A program made the translations under genes and the position numbers. Shown one piece after another: positions 1-8,094 of a stretch of DNA of 64,000 nucleotides. The stretch spans positions 1 to 64,000 of the forward strand of contig JBBQCW010000017.1 of the NCBI GenBank assembly GCA_038319025.1, given 5' to 3'. The DNA comes from JBBQCW01 sp038319025. Its GTDB lineage: Bacteria > Actinomycetota > Thermoleophilia > Solirubrobacterales > Solirubrobacteraceae. A model generated the notes under the pieces. It was given only the letters and a program-made list of their open reading frames with translations. It ran no database searches and was not told the DNA's origin. Every line of letters begins with the position of its first letter. The stretch's first letter is position 1.

Positions 1-1
1 G

Positions 2-811
2 GTCGGCGTGCCGTACATCGTCGTGTTCCTCAACAAGGCCGACATGGTCGACGACGACGAGCTCCTCGAGCTCGTCGAGGTAGAGGTGCGCGAGCTCCTC
101 TCCATGTACGACTTCCCGGGCGACGACATCCCCTTCATCACCGGCTCGGCGCTCAAGGCGCTCGAGGGTGACGAGGAGTACAAGGCCAAGATCATCGAGC
201 TGGCCGAAGCTCTGGACACTTACATCCCGGAGCCCGTGCGTGACCTGGACAAGCCGTTCCTGATGCCGGTCGAGGATGTCTTCTCGATCACGGGTCGTGG
301 CACGGTGGCCACCGGTCGCATCGAGCAGGGCATCGTCAACACCGGCGACGAGATCGAGATCGTGGGCGTCAAGGAGACGACCAAGACCATCGTGACCGGC
401 GTCGAGATGTTCCGCAAGATCCTCGACCAGGGGCAGGCCGGCGACAACGTCGGTTGCCTGCTTCGCGGCACCAAGCGCGAGGAGATCGAGCGCGGCCAGG
501 TGCTGTGCAAGCCGGGGTCCATCACCCCGCACACCAAGTACAAGGCCGAGGTCTACGTCCTCAAGAAGGAAGAGGGCGGCCGCCACACGCCGTTCTTCAC
601 GGGCTACCGCCCGCAGTTCTACTTCCGCACCACCGACGTCACCGGTGTCGCCAACCTGCCCGAGGGCACGGAAATGGTCATGCCCGGCGACAACGTCCAG
701 ATGGAGATCGAGCTGATTCAGCCGATCGCCATGGATCCGGGCCTGCGCTTCGCCATCCGTGAGGGTGGTCGCACCGTCGGCTCCGGCGTCGTGACGGAGA
801 TCATCGAGTAG
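2..811 (+). CDS. tuf: Elongation factor Tu, C-terminal two-thirds (partial)
   Basis: This is the GTPase that delivers aminoacyl-tRNA to the ribosomal A site. The gene enters from the left edge, so roughly the first 130 of about 400 residues are missing, including the P-loop and switch regions. The visible part begins just before the guanine-specificity motif NKAD (VFLNKADMVDD). The two beta-barrel domains follow, with typical stretches such as GRGTVATGRIEQG, the GYRPQFYFRTTDVTG region and the C-terminal GGRTVGSGVV. It lies just upstream of rpsJ, the usual str-to-S10 order, so fusA and the rpsL/rpsG genes are expected beyond the window edge. No internal disruption is seen. Confidence 0.97.
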   Translation, partial: VGVPYIVVFLNKADMVDDDELLELVEVEVRELLSMYDFPGDDIPFITGSALKALEGDEEYKAKIIELAEALDTYIPEPVRDLDKPFLMPVEDVFSITGRGTVATGRIEQGIVNTGDEIEIVGVKETTKTIVTGVEMFRKILDQGQAGDNVGCLLRGTKREEIERGQVLCKPGSITPHTKYKAEVYVLKKEEGGRHTPFFTGYRPQFYFRTTDVTGVANLPEGTEMVMPGDNVQMEIELIQPIAMDPGLRFAIREGGRTVGSGVVTEIIE

Positions 812-829
812 TACCCGGCTACGCCCGGC

Positions 830-849
830 GCCCGCCTTTCCGGGCGGGC
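830..849 (+). terminator. Hairpin after tuf, possible terminator
   Basis: A perfect 7-bp inverted repeat, GCCCGCC (830-836) and GGCGGGC (843-849), closes a 6-base loop 19 bases after the tuf stop codon. There is no T-run after it, so this would be a weak or non-canonical terminator. The rest of the 240-base gap (812-1051) holds no gene. It probably carries the promoter or leader of the S10 operon, but I cannot point to a convincing -35/-10 pair. Confidence 0.4.
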
Positions 850-1051
850 CCGAGGCGTCGCTGGTCCGCTTTACCCCATACGACCACGAGGCCCTCCGAC
901 GCCAGGAGGGCACCCACATAGGCCGGCAGCGCGCCGGAACCGGGTGGGATGCAGGATGTGAAGGCGGGCTCCGCACCTTGGAGATCCGCCTTCGGCGCGC
1001 AAGACCTCAAAAGACTTCATATCCCAGCACGCAGACGGAACAGAGCACAAG

Positions 1052-1378
1052 ATGGCTACTGCCACCCAAAACAAGATTCGCATCCGCCTCAAGGCCTACG
1101 ACCACGCGGCCATCGAGACGGCGGCCAAGGAGATCGTCGAGACGGCGACGCGCACCGGCGCGACCGTTTCGGGTCCCGTCCCGCTGCCTACGGAGAAGAA
1201 CGTCTACTGCGTGATCCGGTCGCCGTTCAAGGACAAGGATTCCCGCGAGCACTTCGAGATCCGCACGCATAAGCGCATGATCGACATTCATCAGCCGACC
1301 CCCAAGACGGTGGACTCCCTGCAGCGCCTGGACCACCTTCCCGCGGGCGTCGACATCGAGATCAAGCTGGTCAGCTAG
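1052..1378 (+). CDS. rpsJ: 30S ribosomal protein S10
   Basis: S10 sits in the head of the small subunit and in E. coli also contacts NusB/NusG in antitermination. The 108 residues cover the full family length (about 102) plus a few extra N-terminal residues. The recognisable core is KIRIRLKAYDH near the N-terminus, then GPVPLPTEKN and REHFEIRTHKRMIDI. It is the first gene of the S10 block, two bases before rplC, after a 240-base gap that separates it from tuf. Confidence 0.98.
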   Translation: MATATQNKIRIRLKAYDHAAIETAAKEIVETATRTGATVSGPVPLPTEKNVYCVIRSPFKDKDSREHFEIRTHKRMIDIHQPTPKTVDSLQRLDHLPAGVDIEIKLVS

Positions 1379-1380
1379 TC

Positions 1381-1998
1381 ATGGCCGCGATTCTCGCCAA
1401 GAAGCTAGGGATGACCCAGCTCTTCATGGAGGACGGGCGCGTCGAGCGCGTCACCGTGCTCGAAGCCGGCCCGTGCCCGGTCACGGCCGTGCGCTCTTTG
1501 GAGGAGGACGGCTACAACGCCGTCCAGCTCGCCTTCGGCGCGACCAAGGAGAAGCACCTCAGTAAGCCTGAGCTCGGCCATCTCAAGAAGGCCGACTCCC
1601 CGCCGATGCGTCACCTCGTGGAGTTCCGCGATGAGGCCGGCGAGCTGCTCATCGGTGACTCGGTCACCGTCGCGGCGTTCGAGGTCGGCCAGACGGTCAA
1701 GGTCGCCGGCACGTCGAAGGGCAAGGGCTTCCAGGGCACGATCAAGCGTCACAAGTTCGCCAGCGGGCCCAAGTCTCACGGCTCGCACAACGTGCGCGCC
1801 CCGGGCTCCATCGGTGCCTCCGCCTGGCCCGCCCGCGTGATGAAGGGCATCAAGGGCCCCGGCCAGATGGGCAACAAGCGCGTCACCCAGAAGGGCCTTA
1901 CGGTCGTGCGCATCGACGCCGACCAGAACCTGCTGCTGCTCCGTGGCTCCGTGCCCGGCTCTCGCAACGGCCTCGTGGAGGTACGTACCGATGCCTGA
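1381..1998 (+). CDS. rplC: 50S ribosomal protein L3
   Basis: L3 is an early 23S rRNA binder that reaches toward the peptidyl-transferase centre. The start AAKKLGMTQLF near residue 5 and the later segment KGFQGTIKRHKFASGPKSHGS mark the family, as does the GRMGNKRVT-like GQMGNKRVT loop. At 205 residues it is of normal length. Its last 8 bases overlap the start of rplD, which suggests translational coupling. Confidence 0.98.
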   Translation: MAAILAKKLGMTQLFMEDGRVERVTVLEAGPCPVTAVRSLEEDGYNAVQLAFGATKEKHLSKPELGHLKKADSPPMRHLVEFRDEAGELLIGDSVTVAAFEVGQTVKVAGTSKGKGFQGTIKRHKFASGPKSHGSHNVRAPGSIGASAWPARVMKGIKGPGQMGNKRVTQKGLTVVRIDADQNLLLLRGSVPGSRNGLVEVRTDA

Positions 1999-2689
1999 CC
2001 CCACGCGGGTCCCCGCACAAGGGGGATCGCAGAACACCAAGCAGTCGCTGCGGGAAGCTCCCATCCTCGGCGGGTCCAAGAAGGTCGAGCTCGACGAGAA
2101 GGCCTTCGGCTCGCGTTTCAACGGCCCGCTCGTGCACGAGTCGGTGCGCGCCGAGCTCAACGCTCGTCGACAGGGCACCGCTTCCACCAAGACTCGCGGC
2201 AAGGTCCGCGGCGGTGGCGCGAAGCCGTGGCGTCAGAAGGGCACCGGCCGCGCCCGTGCCGGCTCCAGCCGCTCGCCGGTCTGGACTGGCGGCGGCGTCG
2301 TGTTCGGCCCCTCGCCGCGCAGCTACACCTTCAAGGTCAACCGCAAGGAGCGCCGCGCCGCGTTGCGCAGCGCCCTGTCGGTCCACGCCGAGCGTGGCAC
2401 GGTCGCGATCCTCGACCCCTCCGGGTTCGACGCCCCCTCCACGAAGGCGGCAGCTGCGCTGCTCGCACCGTGGTCCGGCGGCGGCACCGTGCTCGTGGTT
2501 CTCACCGAGGAGCAGGGCAACGTCGCCCTCTCCTTCCGCAACCTCGAGCGTGTGATCGTCATGTCCGACACGGGTGTCGGCGTGGCCGACGTGCTCCAAG
2601 GCACCTCACTGCTCGTCACCACCGAAGCGCTCGAGCGCCTGACCGCCCGCGCCAACGGCGTCAAGGTCGACGCCGGGACGGAGGCCTAG
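1991..2689 (+). CDS. rplD: 50S ribosomal protein L4
   Basis: L4 binds 23S rRNA and lines the peptide exit tunnel. The chosen ATG overlaps the end of rplC; in-frame codons continue upstream but would only encode rplC sequence in another frame. The protein has 232 residues. About 24 residues before the conserved start of the fold look like a lineage-specific N-terminal extension. The tunnel loop is clear: GTASTKTRGKVRGGGAKPW followed by QKGTGRARAGSSRSP. In E. coli L4 also represses its own operon; nothing here shows whether that holds. Confidence 0.97.
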   Translation: MPDPTRVPAQGGSQNTKQSLREAPILGGSKKVELDEKAFGSRFNGPLVHESVRAELNARRQGTASTKTRGKVRGGGAKPWRQKGTGRARAGSSRSPVWTGGGVVFGPSPRSYTFKVNRKERRAALRSALSVHAERGTVAILDPSGFDAPSTKAAAALLAPWSGGGTVLVVLTEEQGNVALSFRNLERVIVMSDTGVGVADVLQGTSLLVTTEALERLTARANGVKVDAGTEA

Positions 2690-2691
2690 TC

Positions 2692-2994
2692 ATGGATCAC
2701 AGCCAGGTCATCATCCGTCCCGTCGTCAGCGAGAAGAGCTACGTGCTCGCCTCAGCCGACAAGTACACGTTCCGCGTCCACCCGGATGCGCACAAGACCC
2801 AGATCCGCCAGGCCATCGAGGCGCTGTTCGACGGCGTCAAGGTACTCGAAGTCCGCACGATCTCCGTCAAGTCCAAGCCCAAGCGCCGCGGTCAGACAGC
2901 GGGCCGCACGAGGACTTGGAAGAAGGCGATCGTGCAGGTCCGCCCCGGCGATTCCATTCCGATCTTCAAGGGCCTCGAAGGGCTCGAGGGATAG
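2692..2994 (+). CDS. rplW: 50S ribosomal protein L23
   Basis: L23 sits at the exit of the peptide tunnel and is the docking site for trigger factor and SRP. The true start is the ATG two bases after the rplD stop; the open frame runs far upstream but is only shadow there. The 100-residue product shows IIRPVVSEKSY, the YTFRVHPDAHKTQIRQAIE helix and VRTISVKSKPKRRG. It ends four bases before rplB. Confidence 0.97.
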   Translation: MDHSQVIIRPVVSEKSYVLASADKYTFRVHPDAHKTQIRQAIEALFDGVKVLEVRTISVKSKPKRRGQTAGRTRTWKKAIVQVRPGDSIPIFKGLEGLEG

Positions 2995-2998
2995 CACC

Positions 2999-3841
2999 AT
3001 GGCCATTCGCAAGCCCAAGCCCACAAGTCCCGGTCGTCGCTTCGCGACGTACCCCGACTTCGCGGAGATCACGAAGACCACGCCGGAGAAGACCCTCACC
3101 GAGGGCCTGAAGAAGTCCGGCGGCCGTAACGCCGGCGGTCGCAAGACTTCGCGCCATCGCGGTGGCGGGGCCAAGCGCCTCTACCGTCGGATCGACTTCA
3201 AGCGTCGTCGTGACGGCATCCCCGCCCGGGTCGCCGCGATCGAGTATGACCCCAACCGGTCCGCCTACATTGCGCTGCTCCACTACGTCGACGGCGTAAA
3301 GGCCTACATCGTCGCTCCGGCTCGGCTGACCGTGGGCATGATGGTCATGTCCGGCGACGACGCCGAGATCTCCGTCGGCAACTGTCTTCCGCTGGCCAAG
3401 ATCCCCACCGGCACCGTGGTCCACAACGTGGAACTGATGGCCGGTCGCGGCGGTCAGCTCGGTCGTTCCGCCGGCGTGGGCATCCAGCTCATGGCCAAGG
3501 ACGGCGACTACGCCACGCTGCGTCTGCCCTCGGGCGAGATGCGCCTGGTGCGCGCTGAGTGCCGCGCCACGATCGGCACCATCGGCAACGCCGAGCATCA
3601 GAACGTCACCGTCGGCAAGGCCGGCCGCAAGCGTCACATGGGCGTTCGCCCGCAGACGCGTGGTACGGCCATGAACCCTGTCGATCACCCGCACGGCGGC
3701 GGCGAGGGGTCCACGACCCCAGGCCGTCACCCCGTCACCCCGTGGGGTGTGCCAACGCTCGGCTACCGCACACGTAAGAAGAACAAGCCTTCCGATCGCT
3801 ACATCGTCCGCGGCCGCCGCCGCGGGAAGGGCAAGAGGTAA
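2999..3841 (+). CDS. rplB: 50S ribosomal protein L2
   Basis: L2 is one of the core proteins near the peptidyl-transferase centre. The 280 residues match the family (about 275). The ATG at 2999 gives the standard start AIRKPKPTSPGRR; a longer open frame upstream lies over rplW. Key family stretches are GRNAGGRKTSRHRGGG near residue 42, the NVTVGKAGRKR segment and the conserved C-terminal HPHGGGEG containing the histidine important for L2 function. Confidence 0.98.
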   Translation: MAIRKPKPTSPGRRFATYPDFAEITKTTPEKTLTEGLKKSGGRNAGGRKTSRHRGGGAKRLYRRIDFKRRRDGIPARVAAIEYDPNRSAYIALLHYVDGVKAYIVAPARLTVGMMVMSGDDAEISVGNCLPLAKIPTGTVVHNVELMAGRGGQLGRSAGVGIQLMAKDGDYATLRLPSGEMRLVRAECRATIGTIGNAEHQNVTVGKAGRKRHMGVRPQTRGTAMNPVDHPHGGGEGSTTPGRHPVTPWGVPTLGYRTRKKNKPSDRYIVRGRRRGKGKR

Positions 3842-3844
3842 CCC

Positions 3845-4117
3845 ATGTCTCGCTCAAGCAAAAAGGGCCCGTGGGTCGAGGAGCGCCTGATGGCGCGTAT
3901 CGAAGCCCAGAACGCGGCCGGCAGCAAGCAGATGCTCAAGACCTGGTCGCGGACGTCGACGATCTTCCCCGAGATGGTCGGGCACACGATCGCCGTTCAC
4001 GATGGTCGCAAGCACATCCCCGTCTTCGTCAGCGAGTCGATGGTCGGGCACAAGCTCGGCGAGTTCGCTCCCACGCGCACCTACCGTGGCCACATCGGCT
4101 CAGGGAAGGTTCGGTAG
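3845..4117 (+). CDS. rpsS: 30S ribosomal protein S19
   Basis: S19 lies in the 30S head and contacts S13. The 90-residue sequence is complete: MSRSSKKGPWVEERL at the start, TWSRTSTIFPEMVGHTIAVH in the middle and the family signature KLGEFAPTRTYRGH near the end. It follows rplB by three bases and precedes rplV by five. Confidence 0.98.
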   Translation: MSRSSKKGPWVEERLMARIEAQNAAGSKQMLKTWSRTSTIFPEMVGHTIAVHDGRKHIPVFVSESMVGHKLGEFAPTRTYRGHIGSGKVR

Positions 4118-4122
4118 CAGCT

Positions 4123-4653
4123 ATGGCTGACGAGAACACAACGCCCGAGGAGGTGGAGGAGACCGTGACCGATACGGCATCCGACACCACTCCGACGGCC
4201 GACGCTCCCGAGGCAGCGGAGCCGGCGAAGAAGCCGGCCAAGAAGCCGCGGGCCAAGAAGGTCGAAGAGGAGGCGCCCGCGCCTGCTCCCGTGGCCACCA
4301 AGCCTGTCGGCGAGCCCCGGCTCGTCCGCGCGCAGGCCAAGTACGTGCGCACCTCCGCCCGCAAGGCGCGGCTGGTCTGCGATCACATCCGCGGCAAGTC
4401 CGTGGTCGATGCGCGCGCCATTCTTGATCACACCCCGCGCCACGTGGCCCGTGACTGGAGCAAATTGCTCGAGTCCGCCGTCGCCAACGCGGAGAACAAC
4501 CACGAGCTCGTCGGCGAAGACCTGCGAATCGTGTCCGTCAAGGCCGATGAGGGTCCCACCCTCAAGCGCTTCCAGCCGCGGGCCATGGGCCGCGCCACCA
4601 AGATCAGAAAGCGCACGAGCCATCTCACGATCATGCTCGGGCCGAAGGAGTAA
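4123..4653 (+). CDS. rplV: 50S ribosomal protein L22 with long N-terminal extension
   Basis: L22 lines the peptide exit tunnel. The conserved fold starts around residue 68 (RAQAKYVRTSARKARLV) and runs to the C-terminus, with the tunnel-hairpin region LKRFQPRAMGRATKIRKRTSH. Before it lies an extra segment of about 65 residues, first acidic and Thr/Ala-rich, then with two Lys/Pro clusters (AKKPAKKPRAKK). The total of 176 residues compares with about 110 in most bacteria. The ATG at 4123 is the natural start, five bases after rpsS, and puts the extension inside the gene. The tail resembles a histone-H1-like nucleic-acid-binding arm; that is inference. Confidence 0.96.
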   Translation: MADENTTPEEVEETVTDTASDTTPTADAPEAAEPAKKPAKKPRAKKVEEEAPAPAPVATKPVGEPRLVRAQAKYVRTSARKARLVCDHIRGKSVVDARAILDHTPRHVARDWSKLLESAVANAENNHELVGEDLRIVSVKADEGPTLKRFQPRAMGRATKIRKRTSHLTIMLGPKE

Positions 4654-4656
4654 ATC

Positions 4657-5562
4657 GTGGGTCAGAAGGTCAATCCCGAATCCATGCGCGTGGGCTACAT
4701 CCACGACTGGAAGTCGAACTGGTTCAACGAGAAGCATTTCGCCGACTACCTCGCGGAGGATGTCGCGATCCGCGATCACATCGTGGGCCGCTTGGCGCAT
4801 GCCGGTCTCTCCGACATCACGATCCGCAAGGACGCGAACGAGGTGGAGATCAACATCAACACCGCGCGTCCCGGCATCGTGATCGGCAAGTCCGGCAGCG
4901 AGGTCGACGCCCTGCGCCGCGACCTGCACCGACTGACCAACAAGCAGGTCAAGGTCAACATCCTTGAGATCAAGCGGCCTGAGCTGGACGCCAAGCTTGT
5001 CGCCCAGTCGATCGCCGAGCAGCTCGTCAACCGCGTGGCCTTCCGTCGCGCGATGAAGCGTGCGCTGCAGAGCGCCATGCGCTCCGGCGCCAAGGGCTGC
5101 AAGATCCAGGTCTCCGGTCGCCTTGGTGGCGCCGAGATGGCCCGTCGCGAGTCCTACTCCGACGGCCGTGTCCCGCTGCAGACGATGCGCGCGGACATCG
5201 ATTACGGCTTCTACGAGGCGCGCACCACGTTCGGGCGCATCGGCGTGAAGTGCTGGATCAACAAGGGCGAGATCATGCCCGAGGGATTCACCGGCGTCGA
5301 CCTCACCGAGATGGATGCTCCGGCTCCTCAGCGCGGCGACGATCGTGACGGGCGTGACCGCAACCGCGGCCGCGGTCGTGGCGACGGTCGCGGCGGTCCT
5401 GGCGGCCAAGGTGGCGGCCCAGGTGCCGGCGGTCGTGGCGGTCGTGGCGGCCAGGGTGGCGGCGGCGGTCGTGGCGGCCAGGGTGGCGGCGGCGGTTTCG
5501 GCGGCGGTCAAGGTGGCCGTGGCGGCGGACCAGGTCGTGGCCCGCAGGGTGGTGGGCGCTGA
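4657..5562 (+). CDS. rpsC: 30S ribosomal protein S3 with C-terminal RGG/glycine-rich tail
   Basis: S3 forms part of the mRNA entry channel and has a KH RNA-binding domain. GTG start, three bases after rplV. The core (residues 1-218) has the usual GQKVNPESMRVGYI start, the KH signature PGIVIGKSGSEV and KGCKIQVSGRLGGAEMARRE. After about residue 222 the protein continues with about 80 residues made almost only of Gly, Arg, Gln and Asp in RGG and GRGGQGG repeats. S3 normally ends near residue 220-270. The last base of its stop codon is the first base of the rplP start (TGATG). Confidence 0.97.
   Translation: MGQKVNPESMRVGYIHDWKSNWFNEKHFADYLAEDVAIRDHIVGRLAHAGLSDITIRKDANEVEININTARPGIVIGKSGSEVDALRRDLHRLTNKQVKVNILEIKRPELDAKLVAQSIAEQLVNRVAFRRAMKRALQSAMRSGAKGCKIQVSGRLGGAEMARRESYSDGRVPLQTMRADIDYGFYEARTTFGRIGVKCWINKGEIMPEGFTGVDLTEMDAPAPQRGDDRDGRDRNRGRGRGDGRGGPGGQGGGPGAGGRGGRGGQGGGGGRGGQGGGGGFGGGQGGRGGGPGRGPQGGGR
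5440..5493 (+). repeat. Tandem 27-bp repeat coding the RGG tail of S3
   Basis: Two head-to-tail copies of a 27-bp unit (5440-5466 and 5467-5493) begin GGTCGTGGCGGCCAGGGTGG and encode GRGGQGGGG twice. Related, shorter GGTCGTGGCGG units flank them. The unit is a multiple of three and keeps the rpsC frame, so copy-number change would only lengthen or shorten the protein tail. Confidence 0.85.
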
Positions 5563-5978
5563 TGCTGTCCCCCAAGCGCGTCAAGCACCGCAAGCAGCAT
5601 CGTGGCCGTCGCGCCGGGTTCTCCCGCGCGCAGACGACCGTCCAGTTCGGCGAGTACGGCATCAAGTCGCTCGACGCCGGCTGGCTGACCAACCGCCAGA
5701 TCGAGGCCGCGCGTATCGCGATGACTCGCAAGATCAAGCGTGGCGGCAAAGTGTGGATCAACGTGTACCCGGACAAGCCGGTGACCAAGAAGCCCGCCGA
5801 GACCCGCATGGGTTCCGGTAAGGGTTCGCCCGAGGGTTGGGTCGCCGTCGTCAAGCCGGGTCGCGTCATGTTCGAGCTCGCCGGCGTGCCGGAGCCGCTC
5901 GCTCGTGAGGCGATGCGCCTGGCCAGCATGAAGCTGCCGGTGCGAACACGTTTCGTGACTGCGGAGGACGATCAGTAA
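5562..5978 (+). CDS. rplP: 50S ribosomal protein L16
   Basis: L16 helps position tRNA at the A site. All 138 residues of a standard L16 are present: PKRVKHRKQHRGRRAG at the start, the ITNRQIEAARIAMTR-like segment LTNRQIEAARIAMTRKIKRGGK and KPAETRMGSGKGSPEGWVAVV. It overlaps by one base at each end (rpsC stop/start TGATG and rpmC start TAATG), typical of tight coupling. Confidence 0.98.
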   Translation: MLSPKRVKHRKQHRGRRAGFSRAQTTVQFGEYGIKSLDAGWLTNRQIEAARIAMTRKIKRGGKVWINVYPDKPVTKKPAETRMGSGKGSPEGWVAVVKPGRVMFELAGVPEPLAREAMRLASMKLPVRTRFVTAEDDQ

Positions 5979-6178
5979 TGCGCGCCAAAGACGTTCGCAA
6001 CCTCAGCGACACCGAGCTGACGGAGCACATCAAGACCGTGCGGCGTGAGGCTTTCGGCCTGCGCTTCCAGCACGCCACCGGCGAACTGGAGAACACCGCC
6101 GGGCTGGGCACCACCAAGCGTGACCTCGCCCGAGCACTGACCATCGCGCATGAGCGCGGGATCGAACTGAGCAAGTAG
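5978..6178 (+). CDS. rpmC: 50S ribosomal protein L29
   Basis: L29 is a small helical protein next to L23 at the tunnel exit. The 66-residue product starts MRAKDVRNLSDTEL and contains the conserved EAFGLRFQHATGELENT segment followed by the RDLARALTI helix. It shares one base with rplP upstream and lies two bases before rpsQ. Confidence 0.97.
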   Translation: MRAKDVRNLSDTELTEHIKTVRREAFGLRFQHATGELENTAGLGTTKRDLARALTIAHERGIELSK

Positions 6179-6180
6179 CT

Positions 6181-6804
6181 ATGACCGACGAAACCACACC
6201 CGAGACAACTGAAGAGCCGCCCGTCGAGGCCGCCCCCGAGGAGCAGCCCGTCGAGGCCGCTGCCGAGGAGCAGGCGCCCGAGGCTGCCGCTGCCCCCGAG
6301 CCCGTCGCCCCGCCGGCCGAGCCCGAAGAGATCCTGCATCCCAAGGAGCGCCGTCGGCGCGCGCGGAGCGCGAACGCCGGCCCCGCCGGCGCGACCCGCA
6401 CCGCGGAGGAGCGTCACGAGGCCCGGCAGGTAGAGCGCAAGGCCAAGGCCGTCGCTCGCACCCGTCGTCGCGGCCAGGAGCGCGAGAAGGCTCGCGCCGT
6501 CCGCGCGGCCCTCGGCGCCGACGCCCCGGTCGCCACGGCACCGCCGGAGAAGGTCCCCGGCAACCCGAAGGTGCGTCAGGGCCTGGTCGTCTCTGACAAG
6601 GCCAACAAGACGATCACCATCCGGGTCGACACCGCTCGCCGTCACCGTCGCTACGAGAAGATCGTGCGCAGCTCCACCACCCTGCACGCCCATGACGAGA
6701 CCAACGACGCCCATGAGGGCGACACGGTCAAGATCATCGAGTGCCGGCCGCTTTCGCGCAACAAGCGCTGGCGCCTGATCGAAGTGCTGGAGCGTGCCAA
6801 GTGA
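6181..6804 (+). CDS. rpsQ: 30S ribosomal protein S17 with 125-residue N-terminal extension
   Basis: S17 is a primary 16S rRNA binder of about 80-85 residues. Here the S17 fold occupies only the last 80 residues, from KVRQGLVVSDKANKTITIRV to the C-terminus, with the family segment GDTVKIIECRPLSRNKRW. The first 125 residues are an acidic Pro/Ala/Glu-rich stretch (residues 1-55) followed by a strongly basic Arg-rich stretch (residues 56-110). The ATG at 6181 lies two bases after rpmC and no later start has a comparable position, so I treat the extension as part of the protein. It overlaps rplN by four bases. Confidence 0.95.
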   Translation: MTDETTPETTEEPPVEAAPEEQPVEAAAEEQAPEAAAAPEPVAPPAEPEEILHPKERRRRARSANAGPAGATRTAEERHEARQVERKAKAVARTRRRGQEREKARAVRAALGADAPVATAPPEKVPGNPKVRQGLVVSDKANKTITIRVDTARRHRRYEKIVRSSTTLHAHDETNDAHEGDTVKIIECRPLSRNKRWRLIEVLERAK

Positions 6805-7169
6805 TCCAGAATGAGAGCCGCCTCAAGGTGGCCGACAACACCGGTGCGAGAGAGATCCTCTGCATCCGCGTGAAGGGCGGCAGCCGCCGCAAGTACGCGC
6901 ATGTGGGCGACATCATCACCGCCACGGTGAAGGCCGCCAACCCGCAGGGCACGGTCAAGAAGGGCGAGGTCGTCACGGCGGTCGTCGTGCGCACCAAGAA
7001 GTCCTTCTCCCGCAGCGATGGCACGTACATCGCGTTCGACGAGAACGCGGCCGTGATCATCGACGCGCAGAACAACCCGCGCGGCACCCGCATCTTCGGA
7101 CCGGTCGCCCGCGAACTGCGTGATCGCAACTTCATGAAGATCGTCTCGCTCGCCCCGGAGGTGCTGTGA
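6801..7169 (+). CDS. rplN: 50S ribosomal protein L14
   Basis: L14 forms an intersubunit bridge. The GTG at 6801 inside the end of rpsQ gives exactly the family length of 122 residues and the standard start IQNESRLKVADNTGA. Further markers are REILCIRVKGGSRRKYA and the C-terminal GTRIFGPVARELR. The frame stays open upstream but is shadow there. Overlaps of four bases with rpsQ and one base with rplX indicate coupling. Confidence 0.98.
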   Translation: MIQNESRLKVADNTGAREILCIRVKGGSRRKYAHVGDIITATVKAANPQGTVKKGEVVTAVVVRTKKSFSRSDGTYIAFDENAAVIIDAQNNPRGTRIFGPVARELRDRNFMKIVSLAPEVL

Positions 7170-7501
7170 TGAGTCTCAAGATTCGCAGCGACGATGAAGT
7201 CATCGTCATCAGCGGCAAGGACCGCGGCAAGACGGGCCGCGTCCTACGCGTGGACCCCAAGAAGTCGCGGGTCTACGTGGAAGGTCTGAACATCGTCAAG
7301 CGCCACACACGCCCGTCACAGGTTCCGAACGCCGATCGTGCTGAGACGGTCGGCGGCGTCATTGAGAAGGAAGGGCCGATTCACATTTCCAACGTCATGC
7401 TCATCGATCCCAAGGACAAGAAGCCCACACGTGTGAGCATCGTCCGCGAGGGCGGCAACCGGGCGCGCGTCGCTCGGCGGTCGGGGGAGCAACTGGACTG
7501 A
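7169..7501 (+). CDS. rplX: 50S ribosomal protein L24
   Basis: L24 starts large-subunit assembly. The 110 residues contain the KOW motif at the N-terminus (DEVIVISGKDRGKTGRVLRV) and the YVEGLNIVKRHTRPS segment. I chose the ATG at 7169 over the in-frame GTG one codon earlier because it forms the tight stop-start overlap with rplN. Confidence 0.97.
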   Translation: MSLKIRSDDEVIVISGKDRGKTGRVLRVDPKKSRVYVEGLNIVKRHTRPSQVPNADRAETVGGVIEKEGPIHISNVMLIDPKDKKPTRVSIVREGGNRARVARRSGEQLD

Positions 7502-7503
7502 TC

Positions 7504-8091
7504 ATGGCTCGACTCAAGACCCGATACAACGACGAGATCCGCCCCGCGCTCATCGAGCGTTTCGGCTACACCACGCCTATGCAGGCACCGAAGATCGAGA
7601 AGATCACGGTGAATATGGGCGTCGGCGAGGCCAAGCAGGATTCCAAGATGCTCGAGCAGGCGGCTGAGCAGCTCGCGACGATCACCGGGCAGAAGCCCAA
7701 CATTCGCCGCGCCCGCAAGTCGATCGCAGCCTTCAAGCTGCGTGAAGGCATGCCGGTCGGCCTGTCCGTGACGCTTCGCGGCGAGCGCAGCTACGAATTC
7801 CTTGATCGCCTCACGTCCGTGGCGATCCCCCGTATCCGCGACTTCCGTGGCCTGAAGGCCACGTCCTTCGACGGTCGTGGGAACTACTCCATGGGCGTCA
7901 AGGAGCAGGTGATCTTCCCGGAGATCGACTACGACACCGTGGACCAGGTTCGCGGCCTCGACATCACGATCACCACCAGCGCCCAGACTGACGAGGAGGC
8001 CTATGCCCTCCTGCGGTCCTTCGGGATGCCGTTCGCCAACGAGGGCAACCCCTTCGGCGACACCACTCTTACCACCCCTCAGGAGGCCTGA
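7504..8091 (+). CDS. rplE: 50S ribosomal protein L5
   Basis: L5 carries 5S rRNA into the central protuberance. The 195-residue protein has KIEKITVNMGVGEA, the family signature ITGQKPNIRRARKSIAAFKLREGMP region and DFRGL around residue 115. The C-terminus runs a few residues longer than E. coli L5. It sits two bases after rplX and three before the S14 gene. Confidence 0.98.
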   Translation: MARLKTRYNDEIRPALIERFGYTTPMQAPKIEKITVNMGVGEAKQDSKMLEQAAEQLATITGQKPNIRRARKSIAAFKLREGMPVGLSVTLRGERSYEFLDRLTSVAIPRIRDFRGLKATSFDGRGNYSMGVKEQVIFPEIDYDTVDQVRGLDITITTSAQTDEEAYALLRSFGMPFANEGNPFGDTTLTTPQEA

Positions 8092-8094
8092 CGC

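Noticed and set aside
977..1024. A housekeeping promoter before rpsJ (TTGGAG and CATATC).
   Set aside because: The two hexamers are about 35 bases apart, far from the usual 16-18.
5440..5493. Tandem repeats considered as a CRISPR-like or VNTR locus.
   Set aside because: No spacers; the unit is a multiple of three and lies inside the rpsC frame, so it is a coding repeat.
4081..5511. A 476-codon minus-strand frame rich in Ala/Thr repeats opposite rplV and rpsC.
   Set aside because: The repeats are the antisense of the glycine-rich S3 tail; the frame has no homology of its own.
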